From MGOM01 sp035455265 (GTDB taxonomy: Bacteria > Chloroflexota > Anaerolineae > Anaerolineales > E44-bin32), in NCBI GenBank assembly GCA_035455265.1, contig DATIFK010000184.1:1-22432 (forward strand): 22,432 nucleotides of DNA, given 5' to 3'. Positions within the stretch are counted from its first letter, which is position 1. Each line of letters starts with the position of its first letter. Below are positions 7,035 through 16,475 of the stretch, piece after piece. Below the pieces are notes generated by a model. The model was not told the origin of the DNA. It ran no database searches and saw only the letters and a list, made by a program, of their open reading frames with translations. Position numbers and translations under genes: made by a program.

Positions 7035-7155
7035 GCCTGATTCTAGGTCATGATGTTCGTCGTGTCAAACCAGGCCGTCTGACGGCTTCCGGAATCCGCC
7101 AGCCGGAATCGACTTGGCCGCCTGGCGCCGAGTTCCCAGCGGTAGGGGAGTTCCC

Positions 7156-10100
7156 ATGCCTCTCGAATACATCGATCGCCCACCTCGCGTCCAGCCGGAG
7201 CTCACCACGGGTGAGGTCAGGATTCCCAAACCGCCCGAACCGAAGGAGGGCGGTCTGCAGGGACTCGTGGCGCTGCTCCTTCCCTTGATCACGATTGTCG
7301 GCTTCATCTTCGCCTCCGGCTCGGGCAACATGGGCATGATCATCCCGATGGGTCTGGCCATGGGCGCCTCGGTCGTCTTCGGAGTGATCACCCTCCGCTC
7401 CGAACGGAAGAAGTCGGCTGCCATGGGCGAGGCCTACCTGGCGCGGCTCAAAGAGATGCGCCAGGAGATGTTGCGCTCGCACAACACGCAGCGCATGTTC
7501 TTCCATTACAACTACCCGGACGTGCCTGCCCTGTTGGAGATCGCCGCCCGCAAGGAGACGAGCCGCTTCGGCTCCCGCATCTGGGAACGCCGCCCGAGTG
7601 ACCGCGACTTCGGCGTGATCCGACTGGGCATCGGCAGCCGCCCGTCCAGCGTGGTGTACAAGATCGAGCAGGCCTCCAGCGACCTCGATGCCGCGCCGCT
7701 GTGGAAGGACGCTCAGCGCCTGGCATCCGACTCCGAGATCCTGAGCGACGTCCCCATCACCATCCCCTTGCGGCCTATCGCCGAGGAGGACGGGCAGGAG
7801 AAGCAGAAATCGAAGGACCGCGAGAAGGAAGAGGCCGTCTCCGGCTTGTTCGCCCCGCCGCGGCATTCGCTGGGTGTGTTCGGCAAGAACCCCACCCAGA
7901 CGGCCGACTTCGCCCGCGCCGTCGCCGCCCACTTCTGCACCTTCCACTCCTCTCAAGATTCGCGCCTGTACGTCATCGGCCATCCCAGCTCCCGCAGCAG
8001 CTGGGAATGGGCCGAGTGGCTGCCCCACTGCATCGTCCGCGGCTTCGGAGACGACGACGACACCGGCGCACCCGTGCCGTCGGATCAGTTGTGCTTCTCG
8101 CCCAAGGCGGGGGACGTGCGCTCCTTCTGGAAACGCATCAAGAAGGAGCTGGACCAGCGCCAGGTCCGCCTCAACGAGATGAAGGACAAGGACGAGGGCA
8201 AGGGCGGCGCTGCGGCCGAAGTGACCCTGCCGTTCCTCCTGATCGTGGTGGACCTGTTGGGGGAGGCGCCGGCGAACACCCCGCTGAAGGATGTCGCCTC
8301 GGAAGACGTCGTCGCTACGCTCAACCGCGACGGCCCCACGCTGGGCGCGGCGATCATCTTCCTGGTCGATGAGCCTTCCAAGATCCCAAGCGACTGCCAG
8401 GCGATGATCGACGTGGCGGCGGTCGGCGAGCAGGTGGTCTTCCGCTACATCGAGGTCGGCCTCAACACCCCGCGCTATCTGGGCGTGGCCGACCTGCTCA
8501 AGCCGACCGAGGCGCGACAGCAGTTCGCCGCCCGCTTGCGGCGGCTGGAGCTGGTGCGCCCGGCCGGATCCGATCTACCGCCGTCCGTCGAACTGCTCCA
8601 GATGATGTCGCTGGTCGAGGGTCATCGGATTGCGACCGTCGACAAGATTCCGCTTCAGGAGAACTGGGCGTACAGCCTGAAACCGGAAAACCAGGAGTGG
8701 TTGAGCGTACCCATCGGCCTCATCAGCAGCCGTGAGGCCCGCCACCTGGTCTTCTCGGCCAAGGAAGACGGTGTGCACGGCATGATCGCCGGCACCACCG
8801 GCTCGGGCAAATCGGAACTGCTGATGACGCTCGTCGCCGGCCTGGCGGTCAAGTACGACCCGCGCATCGTCAACTTCGTCCTGGTGGACTTCAAGGGCGG
8901 CGCCGCCTTCGAGCCGTTCCGCAAACTGCCGCACGTCGTGGACCTGCTCACCAACGTGGGGGCCAGCGCCGTCGAGCGCATGTTCGTGGCGATCCAGGCG
9001 GTCATGGAGGAGCGGGCGGGGCTGCTGGCGCGCAGCGGGGCGAGGGACCTCGTCGAATATCGCAAGAAGGTCGCCCCGCGCCTCGGGCCGGACGATCCGC
9101 TGCCGAAGACGTTTCCCCACCTGTTCATCATCGTCGACGAATTCGCCGAGATGATCGTCGCCAATCCCGACTACAAATTGCAGTTTGAAAGCATCACGCG
9201 CCTGGGCCGCGCTTTCGGCGTTTCGCTCCTGCTGGCGACGCAGCGTCCGGCGGGAGTCGTCACGGATCAGATGCGCGCCAACATGAAGCTGCGCACCTGC
9301 CTGCGGGTCGAGACGCCGGACGATTCGCGGGAACTGCTCGGCCGGCCCGAGGCCTCCTTCCTGCCCAACAAGGCCGGGCGAGGCTACGTTCAGGTCGGCA
9401 GCGACTTGCTGCAGCCCATTCAGGTGGCCTGGGCTGGGGCACCCTACAACGACGAGCGCACCGTCGTTCTGCGGGACGTGATCTGGCTCGATGACGAGGC
9501 CCTGCCCGACGCGAGCGCCTCCGCCGACGCGCCCCAGTACTCCGCCCTGGAGATTTCCGAAGCGCTCGGCATGCGAGCCGGCGAAACCCCGAGCAACGTG
9601 CTCGACTGGATCGTCGGCACCACCGCCGTGCGCGCCCAGCGCGACGGCGTCCCGGTCCAGACCAAGCCGTGGCCCGATCCGCTGCCGGAACACCTGTCAC
9701 TCACCGACCCGCTCGACGCCAAGTACCTCAACACCGATCGGTCGTTGGGACCCGACCGCACCATCGTCATCAACCCGATCATCGACGGTTGGCTCAACAA
9801 CACCGGCGACAAGAATCTGTGGCCGGCGTTCGATTGGAAGGAACCGTTGCCGCTGCAGGCGGACATCGGTTTCGTGGACAATCCCTACCGGGCCGAGCAA
9901 CGCCTGCTGACGATCGATCTGTCCACCGACCCGCTCATCGTCTTCGGCTCGGCGGGGCGGGGCAAGACCACCTTCATCAAGACACTGCTCACAGCCCTGG
10001 CGGCCACCCGCTCCCCCAACGAACTGCACCTGTATGCGCTCGACTTCGGGCGCGGCGGCTTGAAATCGATCAAGGCGCTGCCGCATGTGGGAGCTTCGAT

Positions 10101-13100
10101 CGATTCGTCCGAGACGGCGCGCGTCGAGCAGATGATCCGCATGCTGCGCAACTTCGTCAACGAGAGGCAGGAGCGTCTCTCCAAGTACCTCTCGTTGGCT
10201 GACCACAACGTAAAGAACCCGAAGGACACGTTGCCGGAAATCGTGGTCGTCGTCGACAACTTCGCCGAGTTCAAGGAGAGCTACGAGCACCTGCTCCCGG
10301 AGTTGATGGCGCTGGTGCGCGATGGGCGCGCCTTCGGCGTCTACTTCGTCGTGACCGCCAACACGCCCGCCGACCTGGGCGGCAAGCTGTACAACCTGTT
10401 CACCCAGCGCCTGACCTTCACCCAGGCGGACCGCTCCCTGTACCTCGACATCGTCGGCCCGGGCTCGCGCAGTTTCGAGAACGTCCCCGGACGCGGGCTG
10501 ATCGCCATGCCCGTCAAGGACAAGGTCCTGCCGCTGGAGTTCCAGGTGGGCGTGCCGGGCCAGCCGGACATGATGCAGGACGTCGATCAGTTCGACGTCT
10601 ACCAGGACATCGCCCAGCGAATGGAGCGGGTGTGGACCGCGCTGGGCGGCAAGCGGCCGGCGGCCGAACTGCCACGCTCGATCACCCTGTTCGAGATGTT
10701 CAAGATGATCGAGGGCCGCGAGATCGAGGTGCTCAGCGACCTGCAGGTGACCGAGAAGTGGAAGCGGTCGATGCAGCCCGAGAACCAGGAGTGGCTGCGC
10801 GGGCCGATTGGGCTGATCAGCAGCCGCGATATCCGCTCGCTCGTCTTCCAGGCCCAGGCCGACGGCGTCCACGGCATGGTCGCCGGCACGACCGGCTCCG
10901 GCAAATCCGAGATGCTCCAGACCTTGCTCGCCGGCCTGGCCATTCGCTACGACCCGCGCGTCATCAACTTCGTGCTGGTCGACTACAAGGGCGGGGCGAC
11001 GGTGGAGCCCTTCCGCAAGCTTCCGCACACCGTGGATGTGGCCACCAACCTGGAGTACAACGCCGTCGAGCGCATCTTTGTCGCCATTAAGGCGGAGATG
11101 GATCGCCGGGCGGCGATCCTGGCCAAGGCGGGCGCCGCCGACCTGGTGGAGTATCGCAAGAAGGTCATCCCATCCCTCAAGCCGGGTTCGCCGTACCCGG
11201 ATACGTTCCCCCACCTGTTCGTCGTTGTGGACGAGTTCGCTGAGATGATCCAGGCGAACCCGGACTATCGCACGCAGTTCGAGCAGATCACCCGCCTGGG
11301 GCGGGCCTTTGGCGTCACCCTCATCCTGGCGACGCAGCGGCCCTCCGGGGTCGTCAGCGACCAGATGAAGGCCAACATGAAGTTCCGCATATGTCTGCGG
11401 ATGGAGACGCCCGACGACAGCAAGGAGTTGTTGAACAAACCCGATGCGGCCCGGCTGCCGCAGATTGCCGGGCGCGGCTACCTGCAGGCCGGCTCCGAGG
11501 TTCTCTCCGAGGTGCAGGTGGCTTGGTCGGGCGCGCCGTACACCGACGAGAAGCCCGATCCCCAGTATCCTACCGAGGGCATCCTGGAGGCGCTGGGGAC
11601 GAGCGAAAAGCCGCGCTCGACCCTCATGTGGCTGGTAGGGGCATTGGGGGCCGAGGCTAAGAAGCAAAAGATCCCCAAGCAGCGCAAGCCGTGGCCCGAT
11701 CCTCTGCCCGCCGAACTCCCGCTCAACCGCCCGGTGGACGCCTCTTATCTCCCGGATGTCCCCGAGGACAGGACCATCCTCGCGCCCGAGGTGGCCGCCT
11801 GGATCGACGCCGTCCCGAAGAAGCCGGAGCAGGCGGCCGGGCTGTGGAAACCGTTCGACTGGAAGACGCCCCTGCCGCTCAAGGCCGCCATCGGTGTGAT
11901 GGACGATCCCTATCACTCGATCCAGCGTTTGTTCAACGTCGATGTGGCCGGCGACCCGATCGTCGTGTTCGGGGCCAGCGGGCGCGGCAAGTCGACCTTC
12001 ATCAAGTCGCTCGTGCTGGCCCTGGCGGCCCGCCACAGCCCGCGCGATCTGCACTTCTATGCGCTCGACTTCGGCCGCGGCGGACTGCGTTCGCTGCGCA
12101 ACGTGCCGCATTGCGGGGCCGTCATCGACACCGTCACCCCGGACCGCATCGAGGCCCTCTTCCGCATGGTGCGGGGTATGCTCAACGAACGCCAGGAGCG
12201 GCTGGCGAACTACCCCTCGCGGGAGGACTTCAACGCCCAGAAGCTGGACAACCCCGAGGCCTTGCTGCCCTCGGCGATCGTCGCCATCGACAATTTCTCC
12301 GAGTTCAAGGAGAACTTCGAGTACCTGATCCCTGATCTGATCAGCCTGGTGCGCGACGGGCGCCAGTTCGGCGTGCATTTTGTCATCACCGCCACCGTCC
12401 CCGGCGAGCTGCCCGCCAAGCTCTACAACGTCATGGGCCAGCGAATCACCTTCACCCTGCCGGATGCCGGGATGTACATCGACATCGTCGGGCGAACCTC
12501 CATCAGCCTGCCCAACCTGCCGGGCCGCGGACTGGCCGCGCTGGAGGGACAACCGCTGGAATTCCACCTCGGGGTTCCCTTCATCGACGGGGAAAAGGAC
12601 CCGTACGCGCGCCTGGCCGAGACGATGCTCGCCGCCTGGGACGCCGTCGGTGGCAAGCGGCCGAGTGCCGAGATCCCCCGAGCGATCACCCTGCTGGAGA
12701 TGTACCAGCGGATGGAAGGGCGCCGGATCGACCTGATCGGCGACCTGGGCATCGCCGAGCAGTGGAAGCGCTCGATGAAGCCGGAGAACCAGGAATGGCT
12801 CTCGGGCGCGCTCGCCATGGTCAGCAGCAAAGAGGTCCGCAGTCTGATCTTTTCGGCCAAGCCCGGCGGGGACGGAGTCCACGGCATGGTCGCCGGCACC
12901 ACCGGCTCGGGCAAGTCTGAGCTGCTGCAGACGTTGATCGCCGGGCTGGCGATCAAGTACGACCCGCGCATCATCAACTTCGTGCTGGTCGACTACAAGG
13001 GCGGGGCGACGATCGAGCCGTTCCGCCAGCTCCCGCACGTGGTCGATATGGCCACCAACCTGGAGGGCAACGCCGTCGATCGCATCTTCGTCGCTATCAA

Positions 13101-15792
13101 GGCCGAGATGGATCGCCGAGCTGAGATCCTGGCCAAGGCCGGCGTGGCCGACCTGGTGGACTATCGCAAGAAGGTCATCCCGACGCTCAAGCCGGACTCG
13201 CCCTTCCCGGACACGTTCCCGCATCTGTTCGTCATCGTCGACGAGTTCGCCGAGATGATCCAGGCGAACCCGGACTACAAGCTCCAGTTCGAGCAGATCA
13301 CCCGGCTGGGGCGGGCCTTCGGCGTGACGCTCATCCTGGCGACGCAGCGGCCGTCCGGCGCGGTGACCGACCAGATGAAAGCCAACATGAAGTTCCGCCT
13401 GTGCCTGCGGGTGGAGACGGCGGACGACAGCCGAGAAATGCTCGGGCGGAACGACGCCGCCACGCTGCCGGGGATCCCCGGCCGCGGCTACCTGCAGGTG
13501 GGCGGTGGCCCGGTCAGCGAATTCCAGGCGGCCTATTCGGGCGCCTCTTACGACGCCAGCCGGCCAGACTCCGCTTACCCCGCCGAGGAGATCCTGGACG
13601 CCCTCCAGAAGCAGAACGATCCGCCGCGCTCATTCCTCGGATGGCTGGTCGGAGCCCTGGCGGCTGAGTCCAAGAAGCAGGGTATCCCGGGGCAGTTCAA
13701 ACCGTGGCCCGATCCGCTGCCGAACGAGCTGCCCTTGAACCGGCCGGTCGATGCCGCCTACATCTTCAAGGACGCCGCCATCCCGAACGTCATCCTCGCC
13801 CCGGCCGTGCAGAAATGGATGGAAACCTCCGACTCCAAGTCGGTCTGGGAGCCGTTCGACTGGAAGAAGGGCCCGATGCCGGTCGAGGCGACGATGGGGG
13901 TGATCGACAATCCCTATCTTGCCCAGCAGCGGCTGCTGACGATCGATGTCGCCGGCGACCCACTGATCGTGTTCGGCGCCTCGGGCCGCGGCAAGACGAC
14001 CTTCCTCAAGTCGCTGGTCGTCTGCCTGGCGGCCCAACACTCGCCAGCCGAGCTGCATGTCTACGCGTTGGATTTCGGGCGCGGCGGGCTCAAGTCCCTG
14101 CGGACCCTGCCGCACGTCGCCGGCGTGGTCGAAGGGAATGAACCCGATCGCGTCGAGCGACTGTTCCGCATGATCCGCAACACGATCGACGAACGCCAGC
14201 GCAAGCTTCAGGCGTTCGACTCGCTCGCCGAGTACAACGCCGCCAATCCCGAGGCGGCCTTCCCGGCCGTGCTGGTGGTGATCGACAACGTCGCCGAGTT
14301 CAAGGAGACGTACGAAAACTACCTGGGCGAGCTCATCACCCTGGTGCGCGATGGGCGGACGTTCGGCGTGTACTTCGCCATGGCCGCCGCGCTGCTGAAC
14401 GATGTGCCCAGCAAGCTCTTCAACCTGCTGGCGCAGCGCATCACCTTCACCCAGGCCGACATCTCGGACTACACGATGATCGTCGGCCGCGGCTGGACGC
14501 GGTTCAACGACGTCCCCGGCCGAGGCCTGGTGGTCGAGATGCTCGACGGACAGCCGGTCCCGCTCGAGTTCCAGACCGGCGTGCCGACGACGACCGAACC
14601 GGTCGACCCCTACCGCGATCTGGTGCAGCGGATGGCGCAGGCCTGGGAGGCGCTCGAGAAGAAGACTCCCACCCTCAAGTCAAAGCGGCCCAAGCCGGTG
14701 GAGCCTCTCGCCCTGACGCTCGATCTGGCCAGTCTCCTGCCGCCTCTGGGCGAAGGGGAGGCCCAGCTGGCGGTGCCCCTGGGCATCAACGACCTGGACC
14801 GCGAGACGACGATGATCGAGTTCGCCGCCAAGGGGCCCCACTGGATCGTGATCGGACCCCCGGTGTCCGGCAAGACGACCACGCTGCGTTCTCTGGTCCT
14901 GTCGCTGGCCCACTGCTACCCTCCGGAACGGGTGGCCATGATCCTGGTCGATCCCTCCGACGCCGCCCGGCGCTTCTTCAACTTCGGCGCCGGCGCCGAT
15001 ACTACGCTGGACAAGCTGCCGCACGTCCTGGCGACGGTCACGAACGCCGAGGAATTGGACGCGGTCGTCCGGCGGCTGAGCGCCGAGTACGACGAAGAGG
15101 TCATCAAGGATCTGCGCGGCAAGCCGGGGTTCAAGCCGGTGGACAACACGAAGCGCTCCATCTTCGTGATCATCGACCACTATGACGACTCCGACGTCTT
15201 GAACCGCAGCGGAGTCGGCCTGACCGGACTCAGTGTGGTGGGCAAGGGCAAGAACCTTCACTTCGTCCTGGGCGGGACGCTCGACATCATGCGCGGGAGC
15301 GGCAACGACCTGCGCCGTCGAGTGGAGAGCGCACGCTACACCCTGGTGCTCCAGGACGTCGAGCATGTGCGCTACATGGGCATTCGAGGCGACTTCTCGG
15401 GATTCAAGGACCTGCCGCCGGGCCGAGGCTTCCTGGTGAAGTCCGTCCAGGCTCCCCTGGTGCAGATCGCCATGCCGTTTGTCGATGGCAAGGGCGGCCT
15501 GACCGGTGAGGAGCAACTCGTCCAGTTGATGAACGGCATCCGCTCGAAGTACCGGAGCCGCGCCACCTGGAGCTATACCGCCGGAGACCTGACGTCTCTG
15601 GGTGGGGCGGTGGTGAGCGTTCCGGAGGGCGCCGCGGCCGTGCCGCAGACCGAGAGCCTGGCAGACCTGGAGCAGCTGATGGCCATGCAGGCGGAAATGG
15701 CCAAGGAGTTTGCGGCGATTCCCGAAGCCACCCACCTGGTCCCCATGCCGTCCCGCAAGAAGGCGGACGGAAAGTCCAAGAAGAAGGGTTGA
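7156..15792 (+). CDS. eccC: Giant EccC/EssC-type FtsK/SpoIIIE ATPase with seven P-loop domains
   Basis: This 2878-residue motor is the central ATPase of a type VII secretion system. Two membrane helices (about 36-53 and 59-80) precede an EccC-type N-terminal region (IWERRPSDRDFGVIRLGIG and a degenerate nucleotide-binding fold, to about 475). Seven Walker A motifs follow: residues 546, 1244 and 1914 (all GTTGSGKS), 931 (GSAGRGKT), 1606 (GASGRGKS), 2274 (GASGRGKT) and 2567 (GPPVSGKT). The Walker B is Asp-Glu in the first type (661, 1359, 2029), Asp-Asn in the second (1034, 1712, 2377) and Asp-His in the last (2674). The order is therefore (D1-D2) three times, then D3; ordinary EccC has one D1-D2-D3 set and about half this length. 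The start ATG at 7156 follows GGGGAG by 5 bases; the earlier in-frame start at 7114 lacks such a site. FHA domains, present at the N-terminus of Bacillota EssC, are absent here. Confidence 0.96.
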   Translation: MPLEYIDRPPRVQPELTTGEVRIPKPPEPKEGGLQGLVALLLPLITIVGFIFASGSGNMGMIIPMGLAMGASVVFGVITLRSERKKSAAMGEAYLARLKEMRQEMLRSHNTQRMFFHYNYPDVPALLEIAARKETSRFGSRIWERRPSDRDFGVIRLGIGSRPSSVVYKIEQASSDLDAAPLWKDAQRLASDSEILSDVPITIPLRPIAEEDGQEKQKSKDREKEEAVSGLFAPPRHSLGVFGKNPTQTADFARAVAAHFCTFHSSQDSRLYVIGHPSSRSSWEWAEWLPHCIVRGFGDDDDTGAPVPSDQLCFSPKAGDVRSFWKRIKKELDQRQVRLNEMKDKDEGKGGAAAEVTLPFLLIVVDLLGEAPANTPLKDVASEDVVATLNRDGPTLGAAIIFLVDEPSKIPSDCQAMIDVAAVGEQVVFRYIEVGLNTPRYLGVADLLKPTEARQQFAARLRRLELVRPAGSDLPPSVELLQMMSLVEGHRIATVDKIPLQENWAYSLKPENQEWLSVPIGLISSREARHLVFSAKEDGVHGMIAGTTGSGKSELLMTLVAGLAVKYDPRIVNFVLVDFKGGAAFEPFRKLPHVVDLLTNVGASAVERMFVAIQAVMEERAGLLARSGARDLVEYRKKVAPRLGPDDPLPKTFPHLFIIVDEFAEMIVANPDYKLQFESITRLGRAFGVSLLLATQRPAGVVTDQMRANMKLRTCLRVETPDDSRELLGRPEASFLPNKAGRGYVQVGSDLLQPIQVAWAGAPYNDERTVVLRDVIWLDDEALPDASASADAPQYSALEISEALGMRAGETPSNVLDWIVGTTAVRAQRDGVPVQTKPWPDPLPEHLSLTDPLDAKYLNTDRSLGPDRTIVINPIIDGWLNNTGDKNLWPAFDWKEPLPLQADIGFVDNPYRAEQRLLTIDLSTDPLIVFGSAGRGKTTFIKTLLTALAATRSPNELHLYALDFGRGGLKSIKALPHVGASIDSSETARVEQMIRMLRNFVNERQERLSKYLSLADHNVKNPKDTLPEIVVVVDNFAEFKESYEHLLPELMALVRDGRAFGVYFVVTANTPADLGGKLYNLFTQRLTFTQADRSLYLDIVGPGSRSFENVPGRGLIAMPVKDKVLPLEFQVGVPGQPDMMQDVDQFDVYQDIAQRMERVWTALGGKRPAAELPRSITLFEMFKMIEGREIEVLSDLQVTEKWKRSMQPENQEWLRGPIGLISSRDIRSLVFQAQADGVHGMVAGTTGSGKSEMLQTLLAGLAIRYDPRVINFVLVDYKGGATVEPFRKLPHTVDVATNLEYNAVERIFVAIKAEMDRRAAILAKAGAADLVEYRKKVIPSLKPGSPYPDTFPHLFVVVDEFAEMIQANPDYRTQFEQITRLGRAFGVTLILATQRPSGVVSDQMKANMKFRICLRMETPDDSKELLNKPDAARLPQIAGRGYLQAGSEVLSEVQVAWSGAPYTDEKPDPQYPTEGILEALGTSEKPRSTLMWLVGALGAEAKKQKIPKQRKPWPDPLPAELPLNRPVDASYLPDVPEDRTILAPEVAAWIDAVPKKPEQAAGLWKPFDWKTPLPLKAAIGVMDDPYHSIQRLFNVDVAGDPIVVFGASGRGKSTFIKSLVLALAARHSPRDLHFYALDFGRGGLRSLRNVPHCGAVIDTVTPDRIEALFRMVRGMLNERQERLANYPSREDFNAQKLDNPEALLPSAIVAIDNFSEFKENFEYLIPDLISLVRDGRQFGVHFVITATVPGELPAKLYNVMGQRITFTLPDAGMYIDIVGRTSISLPNLPGRGLAALEGQPLEFHLGVPFIDGEKDPYARLAETMLAAWDAVGGKRPSAEIPRAITLLEMYQRMEGRRIDLIGDLGIAEQWKRSMKPENQEWLSGALAMVSSKEVRSLIFSAKPGGDGVHGMVAGTTGSGKSELLQTLIAGLAIKYDPRIINFVLVDYKGGATIEPFRQLPHVVDMATNLEGNAVDRIFVAIKAEMDRRAEILAKAGVADLVDYRKKVIPTLKPDSPFPDTFPHLFVIVDEFAEMIQANPDYKLQFEQITRLGRAFGVTLILATQRPSGAVTDQMKANMKFRLCLRVETADDSREMLGRNDAATLPGIPGRGYLQVGGGPVSEFQAAYSGASYDASRPDSAYPAEEILDALQKQNDPPRSFLGWLVGALAAESKKQGIPGQFKPWPDPLPNELPLNRPVDAAYIFKDAAIPNVILAPAVQKWMETSDSKSVWEPFDWKKGPMPVEATMGVIDNPYLAQQRLLTIDVAGDPLIVFGASGRGKTTFLKSLVVCLAAQHSPAELHVYALDFGRGGLKSLRTLPHVAGVVEGNEPDRVERLFRMIRNTIDERQRKLQAFDSLAEYNAANPEAAFPAVLVVIDNVAEFKETYENYLGELITLVRDGRTFGVYFAMAAALLNDVPSKLFNLLAQRITFTQADISDYTMIVGRGWTRFNDVPGRGLVVEMLDGQPVPLEFQTGVPTTTEPVDPYRDLVQRMAQAWEALEKKTPTLKSKRPKPVEPLALTLDLASLLPPLGEGEAQLAVPLGINDLDRETTMIEFAAKGPHWIVIGPPVSGKTTTLRSLVLSLAHCYPPERVAMILVDPSDAARRFFNFGAGADTTLDKLPHVLATVTNAEELDAVVRRLSAEYDEEVIKDLRGKPGFKPVDNTKRSIFVIIDHYDDSDVLNRSGVGLTGLSVVGKGKNLHFVLGGTLDIMRGSGNDLRRRVESARYTLVLQDVEHVRYMGIRGDFSGFKDLPPGRGFLVKSVQAPLVQIAMPFVDGKGGLTGEEQLVQLMNGIRSKYRSRATWSYTAGDLTSLGGAVVSVPEGAAAVPQTESLADLEQLMAMQAEMAKEFAAIPEATHLVPMPSRKKADGKSKKKG
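8587..14711 (+). repeat. Triplicated D1-D2 ATPase module inside the eccC-like gene
   Basis: Three tandem copies of a roughly 2-kb coding unit begin near 8587, 10681 and 12685. Each starts with a segment like ITLFEMF..MEGR, then PENQEWL, GTTGSGKS and VDEFAEMI (D1), PWPDPLP, and G.xGRGK.TF with ALDFGRGGL and DNFAEFKE (D2). Walker A spacing is 2094 and then 2010 bases. Copies 2 and 3 share long near-identical DNA around VDYKGGAT and around EMDRRA.ILAKAG. Copy 1 is more diverged (VDFKGGAAFEPF) and has an extra linker (LDDEALPDASASAD). The last ATPase domain, from about 14712, is not part of the repeat. Confidence 0.92.
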
Positions 15793-15795
15793 AGC

Positions 15796-16425
15796 ATGGA
15801 TCGCAGGAATCTCACCTTGGATATTCAAGCTGATAACATCGGCGCCAAGCGGGTGAACGTGCGCGGCAGCCTGACGGTGGGCAACCTGATCGCCACGGTC
15901 AAAGACAAGTTCAACCTGGACGGCGAGTTCCAATTGAAGCTCGGCAAAGTATCCGAGCCGCTGGCGCTCGAAACCCCGCTCGATCTGGCGGGCGTGGAGG
16001 AGGGCGGCACGCTGCTTTGCGTGCGCGTCGCCGAAGCGACCGGAACCATGGACGCCATTCGGCATGGCGAGCGCCAGCGTTTCAGCAAACCCTTCAAGCG
16101 CGTCTGGCTGGCCGAAGACAGCACCCTGGCCGAGTACGATCTCACCTGGCAACCGGCCGTCATCGGCCGCAAGGACCACCGCAATCCCATGAACAACCGT
16201 CTCCTGGCGGTCGATCTGGAGACGGTCGAGGAACTGCCGACGGTCTCCCGCCACCATGCCTGCATCACGGAGAAGCGCGGTCAGTTCTCTCTGGAGGACA
16301 TCCAGGGCCGCAACCCGGTCTACCTGGACGGGACGCGGATCCGGCAAGGCACTCTGCACCCGCTGACCGCCGGGCAGACGATCCAGGTTGGGCGCGTGCG
16401 GTTGACGTTCAATCTGATGAGCTAG
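15796..16425 (+). CDS. YukD/EsaB-like ubiquitin fold fused to an FHA domain
   Basis: This 209-residue cytosolic protein has an N-terminal domain (about 4-80) with the pattern of the YukD/EsaB ubiquitin-like family of type VII systems: a first beta hairpin, a helix (VGNLIATVKDKF), LKLGK, PLDLAGVEEGGTLLCVRV. The C-terminal FHA domain (about 118-208) has the phosphothreonine-binding signature residues: GRK (124-126), SRHHA (151-155) and N173 in GRNPVYLDG. In Bacillota the ubiquitin-like protein is separate and the FHA domains sit on EssC, so this gene joins them in another arrangement. The start is 3 bases after the ATPase stop codon, with AAGGG just upstream, indicating cotranscription and probably a shared complex. 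It likely docks a phosphorylated partner to the ATPase. The kinase responsible is not in the window. Confidence 0.9.
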   Translation: MDRRNLTLDIQADNIGAKRVNVRGSLTVGNLIATVKDKFNLDGEFQLKLGKVSEPLALETPLDLAGVEEGGTLLCVRVAEATGTMDAIRHGERQRFSKPFKRVWLAEDSTLAEYDLTWQPAVIGRKDHRNPMNNRLLAVDLETVEELPTVSRHHACITEKRGQFSLEDIQGRNPVYLDGTRIRQGTLHPLTAGQTIQVGRVRLTFNLMS

Positions 16426-16436
16426 GCCCCAGGACC

Positions 16437-16475
16437 TGCGCTCAGGGCGACTAGCGCTCCGGCCCGAAGAGGTGA
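16437..16475. repeat. Truncated copy of the 209-bp repeat
   Basis: This stretch shows GCTCAGGGCGACT followed by CGGCCCGAAG and GGTGACC. It corresponds to the region just after the left hairpin of the 209-bp elements at 16503 and 17108, with an internal deletion. It lies directly behind the ubiquitin-FHA stop codon. Confidence 0.6.

Noticed and set aside
7087..7108. Third copy of the CGGGAW operator before the ATPase gene
   Set aside because: The half-site is CCGGAA rather than CGGGAA, the spacing is 10 instead of 6, it lies downstream of the promoter, and no TGCTATAT box follows.
7114..7155. Longer N-terminus of the ATPase from 7114
   Set aside because: There is no ribosome binding site before 7114, whereas GGGGAG lies 5 bases before the ATG at 7156.
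9697..13224. 1175-codon open frame on the minus strand inside the ATPase gene
   Set aside because: It is antisense to conserved FtsK-type domains, has no recognisable domain and is rich in His/Gln/Arg/Val, as expected from the opposite strand of GC-rich coding DNA.
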